Assembly (NCBI RefSeq): GCF_023061185.1
Contig: NZ_JAKGAK010000002.1
Span: 248,001-312,000, forward strand
DNA length: 64,000 bases
Source of the DNA: Chromohalobacter beijerinckii
GTDB lineage: Bacteria > Pseudomonadota > Gammaproteobacteria > Pseudomonadales > Halomonadaceae
Reading direction: 5' to 3'
In this document: piece by piece, positions 8,929 through 18,029 of the stretch
Layout: the number at the start of each line of letters is the position of its first letter
How positions within the stretch are numbered: the stretch's first letter is position 1
Notes under the pieces: model-generated
Seen by the model: the letters and a program-made list of their open reading frames with translations, nothing else
What the model was told of the DNA's origin: nothing
Databases searched by the model: none
Position numbers and translations under genes: made by a program

Positions 8929-9725
8929 CAGATCGCCCTCCTGATACGTCCACTTATGGCCTCGCTGACTAGAATCACGGCGATGATCACCAGCGTGATG
9001 GCCAGTGCGAAGTCATAATCGTAGCGACCGAAGGCATTCATCAAGGTGGAGCCGATACCCCCCGCGCCTACGATACCCACGACGGCTGAAGCACGCAGAT
9101 TGCTGTCGAGTTGATAGATCGACAGGCCTATCTGACGTGGCATGATTTGCGGCAGCACGGCGAATTGCAGCACCGTGAGATAGCGTGTGCCACTGGCGCG
9201 CAGTGCCTCAACCTGCCCCCAGTCGATTTCCTCGATACGCTCGGCAAGCATCTTGGCGACGAAGCCGATCGAGTAAATGGTGAGCGTCAGGATGCCCGCC
9301 ACCGGGCCGAAGCCGACTGCCTTGACGAACAGAATGGCGACGATCACCGGATGGAAGCTGCGGGTGATGATAATCAGCGCGCGTCCTATCAGGTAGATCG
9401 GTTTGATGGCGATGTTGCGTGCCGCCATGAATGCGATCGGCACGCTCAGCGCGAGCCCTAGCAAGGTGGCAAGAATGGCGATCTGGAGACTCTCCAGGAA
9501 ACCTTTGATCAACAGATCGTGACGCGAGAAATTGGGGGGAAAGGCACCCGAGAATATACGCGCTGCACGTTCCATGCCTTGGCTGACTCGGGTCCAGTCG
9601 AACGGGAGGGTAGAGGCTGCCCAACTCAGATAGATGAGCGCGACGACTATCAGCCCCCAGCGTAGCCACGGATTAGCTATAAAGGGCGGCTTTCGCCAAG
9701 TGCGGGATGGAGTGGCGTCGTTCAT
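8925..9725 (-). CDS. phnE: Phosphonate/phosphite-type ABC transporter permease, first subunit
   Basis: A 266-residue PhnE-family permease with a predicted cytoplasmic N-terminus, membrane spans starting near residue 25, and an EAA loop in EEIDWGQVEALRASGTRYLTVL. It overlaps phnC upstream and the second permease downstream by 4 bp each (ATGA), showing one tightly coupled operon. It is a diverged paralogue of the next gene; the two share the motif VVGIVGAGGIG / VLGLVGAGGIG. Confidence 0.88.
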   Translation of the reverse strand: MNDATPSRTWRKPPFIANPWLRWGLIVVALIYLSWAASTLPFDWTRVSQGMERAARIFSGAFPPNFSRHDLLIKGFLESLQIAILATLLGLALSVPIAFMAARNIAIKPIYLIGRALIIITRSFHPVIVAILFVKAVGFGPVAGILTLTIYSIGFVAKMLAERIEEIDWGQVEALRASGTRYLTVLQFAVLPQIMPRQIGLSIYQLDSNLRASAVVGIVGAGGIGSTLMNAFGRYDYDFALAITLVIIAVILVSEAISGRIRRAIW

Positions 9726-10513
9726 GAGACCACCGCCTTGGATGTGTCCTGTTCGGCCTGTTGCCGGTCTTCCGCCGGTGTGCCGCTGTAAACGGTATCC
9801 ATCGCGGATTGATCGAGGTCCTCGGGCTTGCCATCGAAAATCAGCCGCCCGAAACGCATCCCGACGATGCGCTGCGTATATTCGCGCGCTTCGGCGACAT
9901 TGTGAATGTTGATCAGTACCGGCAGTTGCAGCTCTTGTGCGAGTGTCTGCAGCAATTCCATGATTTGACGTGAGCTGACGGGATCGAGCGAGGCGGTGGG
10001 TTCGTCGGCGAGCAGAATTTCCGGATTTTGCATCAGGGCGCGAACCACACCAACGCGTTGGCGCTCTCCACCGGAGAGTTCATCGGCGCGCTTGTTGGCG
10101 TAATGGGCAATCCCCACGCGTTCCATGAGCGTGTAGGCCCGGTCGATGTCCTCGGTCGAGTATTTGCGTAGCGCGGCGCGCCAGTAGGGGATGTAACCCA
10201 GGCGTCCGCACTGCACGTTCTCCATTACGGTCAAACGATCTACCAAGTTGAAGCCTTGGAAGATCATGCCGATGCGTCGCCGTGCCTTGCGGAGTTCATT
10301 GCCGTGCAAACGGGTCAACTCGGCACCGTTAAGCTCGATACTGCCAGAGGTTGGCTCGACTAGCCGGTTGATGCAGCGTAGCAAGGTACTCTTGCCGGCC
10401 CCTGACGCACCGATGATCGAGACCACCGATTCGTCGGGTACTTCAAGATCCAGCCCCTTCAATACAGGCTCGTCGTGGCCGTAGCGCTTTACGAGCTGTT
10501 GGATTCGCAACAT
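9722..10513 (-). CDS. phnC: Phosphonate-type ABC transporter ATP-binding protein
   Basis: A 263-residue PhnC-family ATPase that powers the two PhnE permeases at the inner membrane. It has Walker A GASGAGKST, the Q-loop in FQGFNLV, the signature LSGGERQRV, Walker B ILLADEPTASLD, and a switch histidine in NIHNVAEA. The ATG at 10513 is preferred because GAGGAGG lies 6 bases upstream. The ATG six bases earlier (10519) abuts that ribosome site directly, and the longer frame to 10582 lacks one. Confidence 0.9.
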   Translation of the reverse strand: MLRIQQLVKRYGHDEPVLKGLDLEVPDESVVSIIGASGAGKSTLLRCINRLVEPTSGSIELNGAELTRLHGNELRKARRRIGMIFQGFNLVDRLTVMENVQCGRLGYIPYWRAALRKYSTEDIDRAYTLMERVGIAHYANKRADELSGGERQRVGVVRALMQNPEILLADEPTASLDPVSSRQIMELLQTLAQELQLPVLINIHNVAEAREYTQRIVGMRFGRLIFDGKPEDLDQSAMDTVYSGTPAEDRQQAEQDTSKAVVS

Positions 10514-10594
10514 ATCCATCCTCCTCGCCCGAGCTCCTGCGATAGAGCCCGGGCGGTCGGTGTCCACGGAAGCCTGGCACACATCTTGTGCGGT

Positions 10595-11650
10595 TTAGCC
10601 ATCCAGGTTGTCGGGGGTGTATTTCACACCGTTGGCTTCTTGGATATCGCGAATGACTTCCCAGTCTTCCTTATATGTCACGGGAACGAACTTGGTAACG
10701 CCCTCGAACTCCTCGCCGAGTTCGGTGCCGCGCATGTCGAAGGTAAAGAACGCTTCCTTGATCTTATCGATCAGCTCGGGCTTCAAGTTGTGGGCGTAGG
10801 TGTAAGCTGTAGTAGGGAATGGCTTGGACTCGTAGATGATCTTGACCTCTTCTGGATCGTAAAGACCGCGATCCGCCATACGGTCGACGACCTCGGAGGC
10901 TACCGGCGCTGCATCGTAGTCGCCGGCGACCACGCCGAGCATCGATTGATCGTGCGACCCTGAGTAAACCACTTCGTAATCTTCGCCCGGTACGATGCCT
11001 TCTTTCGGGAATAGCGCGCGCGGCGCGAGGTTGCCGGAGTTGGAGGTCGGCGAGGTATGGGCTATACGCTTGCCTTCTAGGTCTTCCATGGTGTCGATGC
11101 CGCTATCCTTGCGCGTGTAAAGCTGCAAGGTATAGCCGAATTCGCCTTCTTCCGAGCCCATGATAGCGAATGGCACGGCCCCGGCGAGATTGACCGCGAA
11201 GGGCGTTGGGCCGGTGGAGAATCCCGCAACGTGAATACGATCGCTGCGCATGGCTTCTATCTCGGCGGCATTGGACTGCACGGCATAGAAGCGTACGTCC
11301 TTGCCGGTTACCTCGCTGAGATGCTCTATGAACGGGTCCCAGATATCGGCATAGATGGCCGGATCCTCGACTGGGGTGTAGGCGAAGATCAGCGTCTCGG
11401 GGTCGATGTACTTGCTGGGGTCGCTTGGCGCATCGGCGACCAGATCGCCGTCGGCATCGCAGTAGATCGAGGCCAGCGCACCTCGCTGCGAGCAGTCTTC
11501 GGCAGCCTGAACCGTGAGTGGAAGGGCCGCTAATAGTGCCGTTGCCAAAAGGTTGCGCGGGCGCTGTATGCCACGGAACAAGGCAGAAAGGGCATTGGTG
11601 GAAGTGATGAATGACGCGTATGCGGGCGCTTGAAAAGCATCGTGGGTCAT
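10595..11650 (-). CDS. phnD: Phosphate/phosphite/phosphonate ABC transporter substrate-binding protein
   Basis: A 351-residue periplasmic binding protein and first gene of the phn operon. The N-terminus has a long charged region before the hydrophobic core LLATALLAALPLTVQA (cleavage near residue 50). A PhnD/type 2 periplasmic fold follows, with the SPTSNSG motif that binds the phosphorus oxyanion. A GGAG ribosome site supports the start. No phn lyase or phosphonatase genes are in the window, so the ligand could be phosphonate, phosphite or an organophosphate. The neighbouring HAD phosphatase and MBL hydrolase would fit an organophosphate. Confidence 0.85.
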   Translation of the reverse strand: MTHDAFQAPAYASFITSTNALSALFRGIQRPRNLLATALLAALPLTVQAAEDCSQRGALASIYCDADGDLVADAPSDPSKYIDPETLIFAYTPVEDPAIYADIWDPFIEHLSEVTGKDVRFYAVQSNAAEIEAMRSDRIHVAGFSTGPTPFAVNLAGAVPFAIMGSEEGEFGYTLQLYTRKDSGIDTMEDLEGKRIAHTSPTSNSGNLAPRALFPKEGIVPGEDYEVVYSGSHDQSMLGVVAGDYDAAPVASEVVDRMADRGLYDPEEVKIIYESKPFPTTAYTYAHNLKPELIDKIKEAFFTFDMRGTELGEEFEGVTKFVPVTYKEDWEVIRDIQEANGVKYTPDNLDG

Positions 11651-11743
11651 GGCGTGGACTCCTTGTATCCCTGACTGTGATTGTTCGTGTGGGATTATCT
11701 GGAGGCTAGACTAGCTAAATTGGTATTTACAACAAAAATGCAG

Positions 11744-11772
11744 CATTGTTCGCCAATAGTCGCAATACAATG
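11744..11772. promoter_or_regulatory. Candidate DeoR operator in the divergent intergenic region
   Basis: CATTGT (11744-11749) and ACAATG (11767-11772) form an inverted repeat spanning 29 bp, with partly symmetric inner bases (TTCGC and CGCAA). It lies between phnD (leftward) and the DeoR gene (rightward), where a regulator of both units would bind. Weak evidence: sequence symmetry and position only. Confidence 0.4.
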
Positions 11773-11848
11773 TGGCAAAACACAGATTAAAGTGTGGGAA
11801 ATAGCGACCCAGGTAGCCTTGCTAAATGTGTTAAGGAGTCTTAGCGTC

Positions 11849-12685
11849 ATGAGCCGTAAGCCGCGCAAGGACGAACGTCATGCTCAGATCCTCGAGGTTC
11901 TGCGCTATACGCCCCACGTGCGCATTGCGACGCTTGCCTCGCGCTTTGGGGTGACCGCCGAGACGATACGCCGCGATCTGGATGCACTCAGCGACCAGGA
12001 GTTACTCGACCGTGCCCATGGTGGCGCCGTGGCGCGCCCGATGGGGATTCAGCCGCCCATCGATGAGCGCGAGCAAGCGACGGTCGACGAGCGGCGGGCT
12101 ATTGCTCATACCGCTGCCCGGCTGCTGGAACCCGGTCAGGTCGTGATGATCGACGCCGGCTCCACGACCACTCAGCTTGCTTGGCAGTTGGCGGCCAACG
12201 GACAAGCGCTGACCGTCATCACCAATAGCTACCCCGTAGCGCGCGCGATGGCGTCTTCGGCGTCTCGACTGATCTTGTGCCCCGGCGACTTCAATGCCCG
12301 TGAAGGCGGTGTTTTCGGGCAGGACACGACCGACTATCTGACCCGTTTTCACGCCAACATCGCTTTCATCGGCGCCAGCGGTTTGACGCCAGAAGGCATT
12401 CTCGACGTCAACCGTGACGCTGCTTGGGTCAAGCGCACGCTGATTTCGCGCAGCGAAAGGACCTACCTACTCGTCGACCACACCAAATTCGCCCAGACCG
12501 TACTCGAGCGAGTGGCGCCGCTGAGCGTACTCGATGGCATCGTCACCGACCGAGCGCCATCCGATGCCATGACGCAGCGCTTGGAACGTGCCGGCGTCGC
12601 CGTACATATCGCCACTCTCGAGGCTATCGACAGCGCGCTATCGGCGCGCGCCTCGGACACTACTGCCCGCGAGGATACCGCATGA
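11849..12685 (+). CDS. DeoR/GlpR-family transcriptional regulator
   Basis: A 278-residue repressor-type protein. The N-terminal DeoR helix-turn-helix covers residues about 5-60 (RIATLASRFGVTAETIRRDL). The C-terminal sugar-phosphate sensing domain contains IDAGSTTTQLAWQL. The ATG at 11849 follows a good AAGGAG; the open frame extends 56 codons upstream but through AT-rich promoter sequence. It is transcribed away from phnDCE and overlaps the HAD gene by 4 bp. Because DeoR proteins usually sense phosphorylated sugars, control of phnDCE by a phosphorylated metabolite is a reasonable inference. Confidence 0.85.
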   Translation: MSRKPRKDERHAQILEVLRYTPHVRIATLASRFGVTAETIRRDLDALSDQELLDRAHGGAVARPMGIQPPIDEREQATVDERRAIAHTAARLLEPGQVVMIDAGSTTTQLAWQLAANGQALTVITNSYPVARAMASSASRLILCPGDFNAREGGVFGQDTTDYLTRFHANIAFIGASGLTPEGILDVNRDAAWVKRTLISRSERTYLLVDHTKFAQTVLERVAPLSVLDGIVTDRAPSDAMTQRLERAGVAVHIATLEAIDSALSARASDTTAREDTA

Positions 12686-13518
12686 GCGCTCCCCAGCCGT
12701 TGCAATGTGCGCCACGTGAGACGTTGGCCGGTGTGTCGGTGGTGCTGACCGATGTCGATGATACCTTGACTCGCCATGGTCGCCTTGCGAGTACAACGCT
12801 GGCTGCACTGGAGCGACTCGATGCCGCCGGTATTACGGTGATTCCGGTCACCGGCGGTTGCGCTGGCTGGTGCGATCATCTCGTTCGCGCCTGGCCGGTC
12901 GCGGCAGTCATCGGCGAAAGCGGGGCCTTCCGGTTTCGGCGCACGCTGTCGGGTGGACTGGACATTCACAGCGTGCGACCGCTGACAGCACTGCATGAAG
13001 AACAGCACCAACTGCTAGCGATTGCCGAGCAAGCGATGCGCGCCGTACCCGGATCCCGATTGGCCGCCGACCAGCGTTACCGCCTGGCCGATGTGGCTGT
13101 CGACCATGGACAAGATGTAGCGCCCCTTGATGATGACGCAATTGCACGTCTAATCGCGGCTTTTCATGACGCTGGTGCTAGTGCTCGAGCCAGTTCGATT
13201 CACGTCAATGCCTGGTTCGGCGATCATGATAAGGCCACCATGGCGGATTGGGTGCTTGAGCATGATCTTGGCCTTCGTCCCGAAGAACGCCGAGATCGTG
13301 TTTTGTTCATCGGTGATGCGCCCAATGATGCGTCTCTTTTCCAGCGCCACCCGCTGAGTGTGGGCGTTGCCAACTTAGTCACGCGCCTCGATCAATTGCC
13401 TCGGCCTCCACGCTGGCTATGTAATGCCAGCCATGGTGACGGCTTCGTGGAAATGGCGGAGGCGCTGCTCGCCGCCAAAGCGTGGACAAGCGCTAACACG
13501 AGGGAGAGGGACGGATGA
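12682..13518 (+). CDS. HAD-superfamily phosphatase (HAD-IIB, mannosyl-3-phosphoglycerate phosphatase-like)
   Basis: A 278-residue cytoplasmic hydrolase. Motif I is LTDVDDTLT, with the nucleophile and acid Asp pair (near residues 24 and 26), motif II VTGG, and motif IV FIGDAPNDASLF. The large cap between motifs II and III places it in the Cof/HAD-IIB group, which acts on sugar phosphates. The ATG overlaps the DeoR stop, and its own stop overlaps the MBL start, giving a three-gene translationally coupled operon. A role in dephosphorylating a product of the phn-imported compound is plausible but unproven. Confidence 0.75.
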   Translation: MSAPQPLQCAPRETLAGVSVVLTDVDDTLTRHGRLASTTLAALERLDAAGITVIPVTGGCAGWCDHLVRAWPVAAVIGESGAFRFRRTLSGGLDIHSVRPLTALHEEQHQLLAIAEQAMRAVPGSRLAADQRYRLADVAVDHGQDVAPLDDDAIARLIAAFHDAGASARASSIHVNAWFGDHDKATMADWVLEHDLGLRPEERRDRVLFIGDAPNDASLFQRHPLSVGVANLVTRLDQLPRPPRWLCNASHGDGFVEMAEALLAAKAWTSANTRERDG

Positions 13519-14324
13519 TGTTACCGGGGTTTCTGTGTGCAACATGCGGGGTGCAATATCCCGCGAGCGAGGCGCCGCCGGCGCGGTGTCCGGTATGCGA
13601 GGACGAGCGGCAGTACGTGCCGGCATCGGGCCAGCAGTGGACGACGCCTACGGCGCTTGCGGCGGGGCATACCAATACCTTTCGCGAGATGGCGCCGGGA
13701 CTACTGGCGCTGGGCACGGTGCCGAAATTCGCCATTGGCCAGCGGGCGTTCTTGCTGCGCACGCCCCACGGCAATGTGTTGTGGGATTGCCTTAGCCTGC
13801 TGGATGCGGCGACGATCACGTTGATCGAGGCGCTGGGCGGGCTAAAGGCCATCGTCATTTCGCACCCACATTACTACGCCACCATGGCGAGCTGGGGCCG
13901 TGCGTTTAAGTGCCCAGTGTATGTGCATGCAGCGGATCGCGAATGGATCATGGTGCCTGATGAAGCGCTCACTCCGTGGGAGGGCGAGACGCTGGAGGTG
14001 CTGCCCGGAGTGACGGTGCACCGTTTGGGCGGGCATTTCCCCGGTGCCAGCGTGCTGCATTGGGAAGCGCACGGTACATTGTTGACCGGAGACACGCTGC
14101 TAGTCACGCCGGATCGCATGGCGTCGTTCATGTGGTCGTACCCCAACAATATTCCGTTGCCTGCCGACGAGGTGACACGCATCGGCGAGCGTTTGCATGC
14201 ACTGGAATTCGAGACCGCCTACGCGGCATTCTGGGGCAGCGAGATCACCACCGATGCCAGCGCCGTTGTGGCGCTGTCGGTAGCGCGTCATTGCCAGGCA
14301 TTGAAAGCGCCTCGGGCGAAGTGA
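13515..14324 (+). CDS. MBL-fold hydrolase with N-terminal rubredoxin-like zinc ribbon
   Basis: A 269-residue protein. Residues 1-36 contain two CxxC knuckles (CATC and CPVC), predicted to bind one zinc or iron. The rest is metallo-beta-lactamase-like, but the usual HxHxDH motif is degenerate (SHPHYYATM). Metal ligands are still suggested by GGHFPGASVLHW and by TGDTLL. It overlaps the HAD gene by 4 bp. Members of this group are found across proteobacteria without a proven substrate, so I name only the fold. The altered metal motif may mean one metal or none. Confidence 0.7.
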   Translation: MMLPGFLCATCGVQYPASEAPPARCPVCEDERQYVPASGQQWTTPTALAAGHTNTFREMAPGLLALGTVPKFAIGQRAFLLRTPHGNVLWDCLSLLDAATITLIEALGGLKAIVISHPHYYATMASWGRAFKCPVYVHAADREWIMVPDEALTPWEGETLEVLPGVTVHRLGGHFPGASVLHWEAHGTLLTGDTLLVTPDRMASFMWSYPNNIPLPADEVTRIGERLHALEFETAYAAFWGSEITTDASAVVALSVARHCQALKAPRAK

Positions 14325-14369
14325 GCGCACACCTTTAAAACCCAATAGGACAATCATGGAGCGCATGAC

Positions 14370-14975
14370 ATGAAGCTGTATCTCAAGCCGGGTAGCTGCG
14401 CGATGGCCGTGCACATCGCGCTGGAAGAGGCGGAGTTGACCTACGAGATCGAGAAAGTGGATCTGGCTGCCAAGAAAACGGAGCGCGGCGAGGATTATCG
14501 GGCGATCAGTCCCAATGGGTACGTGCCCGCCTTGGTGTTGGACGACGGTGAGGTGATGACCGAGGCGGCGGCGATTCTTCTCTACGTCGCCAATCTCGCA
14601 CCGGAGGCCGAGATGGCGCCTTCCCCGGGTAGCAAGGCGTATTTCGAACTATTGAGCCAACTGGTCTTCATCTCCACCGAGCTGCACAAGAACTTCAGTC
14701 CGTTCTTCAAGCCCAATAGCGGCGAGACCTGGCGTGGTATCGCTCAGAAAAATCTCGAGACGCGGCTATCGCTGATGAACGAGCGCCTGACGTCGCGTGA
14801 ATACGTGATGGGCGAGCGCTTCAGCGTGGCGGACGCTTACCTATTTACGGTGCTCAGTTGGGCGCAGGTGGTGGATGTCTCGCTGGACGCGTGGCCCCAT
14901 TTGCAGCGTTTCGTGGCGCGCATCGCCGAACGGGACTCGGTTCAGCGCGCCATGCAGGCCGAAGGCTTGAAGTGA
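14370..14975 (+). CDS. Glutathione S-transferase
   Basis: A 201-residue cytosolic beta/bacterial-class GST. The thioredoxin-like N-terminal domain carries the catalytic Ser/Cys region KPGSCAMAVHIAL, the cis-proline in GYVPALV, and the gamma-Glu-binding site EAAAILLY. The all-helical C-terminal domain has the N-capping box SVADAYLF. It probably conjugates or reduces electrophiles with glutathione. A GGAG lies upstream. It stands 45 bp after the MBL gene and might be co-transcribed with it. Confidence 0.88.
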   Translation: MKLYLKPGSCAMAVHIALEEAELTYEIEKVDLAAKKTERGEDYRAISPNGYVPALVLDDGEVMTEAAAILLYVANLAPEAEMAPSPGSKAYFELLSQLVFISTELHKNFSPFFKPNSGETWRGIAQKNLETRLSLMNERLTSREYVMGERFSVADAYLFTVLSWAQVVDVSLDAWPHLQRFVARIAERDSVQRAMQAEGLK

Positions 14976-15003
14976 GCAATCGCTTGCGCTAGGCCCGTCT
15001 TAC

Positions 15004-16188
15004 TCAGCCGTGATCGCGCGGTTCGGCGTCGCTGACGTCGATATCTACCTCGACCATCATCCCAGGGCCGATCAGCTCGGTCGGCCCATCGTCGAATTGG
15101 ATGCGCACCGGCAGGCGTTGGGTGATCTTGGTGAAGTTGCCGGAAGGGTTGGGGTCCGGCAGTAGCGCGAACTGGCTGGTCGCGGCGCGCCCAATGACGC
15201 TGACATGGCCCTTGAAGGTGGCGTCCGGGAAAGCGTCGACGGTGATCGACACCGGCTGGCCTTCGCGTAGCTCGCCGATGTCGGTCTCCTTGACGTTGGC
15301 CTCGACCCACAGCTTGTCGGGGTCGTGCATCATCAGGATCGGTTGCCCGGCACTGATGTACTCGCCCTGATCGGCCAATGTCTTGTTGATTACGCCGTCG
15401 CTGGGGCTCGTGATATGCAGGTCGTCGAGGCGTAGACGTTCCTCGTCACGCTTGGCCCGGGCGGCGGCGAGATTTTGTTCGGCGATTCCCACCTGTTTTT
15501 TCAACACGTCGGGGTTGGGCAGTGGCATCTGCGAGCCGTTTATGAAGCCCACCTGGGCGTTGTCGGCCAGCGCCTGGCTGACTTCCACTTCTTGTTGCGC
15601 CTGGGCGTGCTCGGCCTTGGCGGCCTGATAGGCGTAATAATCCTGATCGCGGCGCTGTTCGGAGACCGACTTCTTCTTGTACAACGTGTCGGCGCGCTTG
15701 AACTCGCGTTCGGCCTCGGTGAGTCGTGCCTGCGCGGCCTCCTCGGCGGCTTGGCTGGCCTCGAGGTCTTGATGGGTCAAGTTCATGCCGCCTTCAAGCT
15801 GCTTTTGGGCCATCGCCAAACGTGCCTTCTCGTAGTCGAGCTGAGCCTGCTGCGCGGCGACGTTGGCCTCGAGCGATGCCATCTTGCGCTCATCGGGCTT
15901 ACTGTACAGCGATGCCACGGCGTCACCTTGCTTCAGGGTATCGCCCTCGGTGAGCGTGAAGTCGGTGATGCGACCGTCCAGGCGGCTACTGACCGTGATC
16001 TGATCGGCCATGACGCGGGCGTCCTGAGCGCTGACGTGGGTCACGCGATGAGCGATGGCGAAGCCGAGCCAGATCAAACAGAGCACGACGAGAATCGCCA
16101 GAATTAGCCACTTGCCGCGTGGCGGCAGGCGGCGTTTGTCGGTTGCCTGTGGTGTTGTGTCGTCGGTCATGGTGGTGTCGTTGGTCAT
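15004..16188 (-). CDS. HlyD/EmrA-family membrane fusion protein
   Basis: A 394-residue periplasmic adaptor. A short cytoplasmic N-terminus and one membrane helix (about residues 26-46) are followed by a lipoyl/barrel-sandwich domain. A long coiled coil (about residues 100-250, rich in Ala/Glu/Gln) and a beta-barrel complete it. It would link the adjacent 14-span MFS pump to an outer-membrane channel. The ATG at 16188 has AAGGACA upstream; the longer frame to 16320 overlaps the intergenic region and lacks a ribosome site. It is second in a two-gene operon. Confidence 0.88.
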   Translation of the reverse strand: MTNDTTMTDDTTPQATDKRRLPPRGKWLILAILVVLCLIWLGFAIAHRVTHVSAQDARVMADQITVSSRLDGRITDFTLTEGDTLKQGDAVASLYSKPDERKMASLEANVAAQQAQLDYEKARLAMAQKQLEGGMNLTHQDLEASQAAEEAAQARLTEAEREFKRADTLYKKKSVSEQRRDQDYYAYQAAKAEHAQAQQEVEVSQALADNAQVGFINGSQMPLPNPDVLKKQVGIAEQNLAAARAKRDEERLRLDDLHITSPSDGVINKTLADQGEYISAGQPILMMHDPDKLWVEANVKETDIGELREGQPVSITVDAFPDATFKGHVSVIGRAATSQFALLPDPNPSGNFTKITQRLPVRIQFDDGPTELIGPGMMVEVDIDVSDAEPRDHG

Positions 16189-16231
16189 GACAGTGTCCTT
16201 GGTCGAAACGTGCGTTACGTAGACGTCGTGG

Positions 16232-17785
16232 TCACTTGGGCGTCGTGGCGCGCCAGCGGCTGAGCAGAAGCGAGGGGATCGCGACGATGAACAGGCTCCC
16301 CGTGAGCACCCAGAAGCCATCTTGATAAGCGAGGATCGATGCCCAGATCGTCTCGATACGTTCCATCAGATATCCGGCCATGGCACCTTGCTGGGTGGCG
16401 GCGGTGCCGAGATGGCCAGCCAGCTCGGCGAGCTGGTGGAGTTGCTGCTGGGCGAGGGCGTTATCGGCGTTGACGCCCGCGTTGAGCGCTTGTCCATGCT
16501 GTGCCGTTTGCCGGTCGAGCAGGATGACCAACGCCGCCGTGCCCAGTGCACCGCCGAGCTGCAACGCGAAGTTGATAGCGCCGGAACCGTGGCCGGTCAG
16601 GTGCCGGGGCAGGCCGGCGATGGCGTTGGAAAGTGTTGGTGGGGGAAACGCGGCCATGCCGATGGACAGAATGCCCATCGCCGTCGCCAGGTATGCGAAC
16701 GAGGTATTCCAGTCCATTTGTGCCATCAACCACACCGCATACATCGTGCAGGCCAGCCCCGGCATGGTGAGTCGGTGCGGTGGGTGACGGTCGCTCAACC
16801 AACCCACCAGTGGCACTAGCACTCCCAGCACGGCGGTGGAGGGCAGAAAGATCTGTCCGGCGGTGATCGGGCTGTAATGCAGCACCGACTGCACGAACTG
16901 CGGCAGCAAATACATGATGCCGTAGAAGGTGCCACCGAACAGGAACATCGCCAGGGTGCCGACCACGAACACGCGATTGCGGAAAATCGCCAGTTCCATC
17001 AACGGATGCGCGGTGCGCTTCTGCCAAACCACGAACGCGGTGCCACAGACGAGGGCGATGAGGATCAAGCCCGGCACGCGCGGGTCATACCAGCCCCAGC
17101 GCTGGCCGTTGGAAAGCGCCGCGAGCAGTGAGAAAACCGCAACGAATAGCAGCACGACGCCGGCCCAGTCGAAGGGCGGGCGCGGGCCCTTTTGTTCTCG
17201 CGAGGGCAGGAAGAAGTAGCCCATCACCGCCGCCGCCACGCAGATCGGTAGGGTCACGAAGAAGACGTAACGCCAGGTGAAATGCTCGACCAGCCAGCCG
17301 CCGATCACCGTGGCCAGCGTCAGCGGCAGTCCCAGGCACATGCCGTACATCGCTGTCGCCATGCCGCGTCCTTCGGGCGGATAGGCCGCGAACAACGCCT
17401 GCATTGCCACCGGACGGATCAGCCCTGTCATTCCGCCCTGAATGACGCGTGCAGCGATGAGCATGCCCATGCCTTGTCCCAGGCCACCGAGGATTGAGGC
17501 GGCGATGAACACGATCAACAAACCGATGAAGGTGGCGCGCTGGCCGACGGCGGAGACCAGCCACGGCGCGACGAGCAGCGAAACGGTCGTCGAGGCCAGA
17601 AAGCCGGTCGACAGCCACTGGACCTGGGAATCGCTCATGCCGAACGCGCCTTTTATATAAGGCACCGCTACATTGACGATGGTGATCGACATGCCGAGTG
17701 CCACGAGTCCCAGCATCACGGTCAGGGTGACCCACAGGCGGTAGCGGGGGCCGTAGCGTTCGAAGAGCCGGTCGACCTGCGTCAT
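16232..17785 (-). CDS. EmrB/QacA-family (DHA2) MFS efflux transporter
   Basis: A 517-residue, 14-span drug:H+ antiporter. The DHA2 motif C region (ATVIGGWLVEHFTWRYVFFVTLPI) and motif A-like loops are visible, and the 14-span layout fits the length. It is first in the operon with the EmrA-like adaptor 43 bp downstream. The start is uncertain: ATG at 17785 is used, while a GTG at 17818 would add 11 residues; neither has a convincing ribosome site. Substrates are probably hydrophobic toxicants. The 244 bases upstream (17786-18029) contain no gene. Confidence 0.87.
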   Translation of the reverse strand: MTQVDRLFERYGPRYRLWVTLTVMLGLVALGMSITIVNVAVPYIKGAFGMSDSQVQWLSTGFLASTTVSLLVAPWLVSAVGQRATFIGLLIVFIAASILGGLGQGMGMLIAARVIQGGMTGLIRPVAMQALFAAYPPEGRGMATAMYGMCLGLPLTLATVIGGWLVEHFTWRYVFFVTLPICVAAAVMGYFFLPSREQKGPRPPFDWAGVVLLFVAVFSLLAALSNGQRWGWYDPRVPGLILIALVCGTAFVVWQKRTAHPLMELAIFRNRVFVVGTLAMFLFGGTFYGIMYLLPQFVQSVLHYSPITAGQIFLPSTAVLGVLVPLVGWLSDRHPPHRLTMPGLACTMYAVWLMAQMDWNTSFAYLATAMGILSIGMAAFPPPTLSNAIAGLPRHLTGHGSGAINFALQLGGALGTAALVILLDRQTAQHGQALNAGVNADNALAQQQLHQLAELAGHLGTAATQQGAMAGYLMERIETIWASILAYQDGFWVLTGSLFIVAIPSLLLSRWRATTPK

Positions 17786-18029
17786 GCGCGGCCACCGACG
17801 CAGAGGGAGCGATGGCACCGGGAAGCGGGTGCCAGCGAGAGAGGATGCAAAGCCTTTTCCTTGTGTGTCGTGGGCGTTACCGGAAGCGGATGCGACGTCG
17901 CTGAGGACGAAAGCAGGCGAATCGATAACGTGACGATATTTTGTTGGCTAAGGGATTATGACGGCTTTGCAGGTCGTCTTTCAACGGGCTGATCGTCGGA
18001 GGTGGCAAGTCAGGGTGACGGGGGCGTGA

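Noticed and set aside
12463-13011. Antisense gene across the DeoR/HAD junction
   Set aside because: No ribosome site or domain, and it lies opposite well-supported coding sequence.
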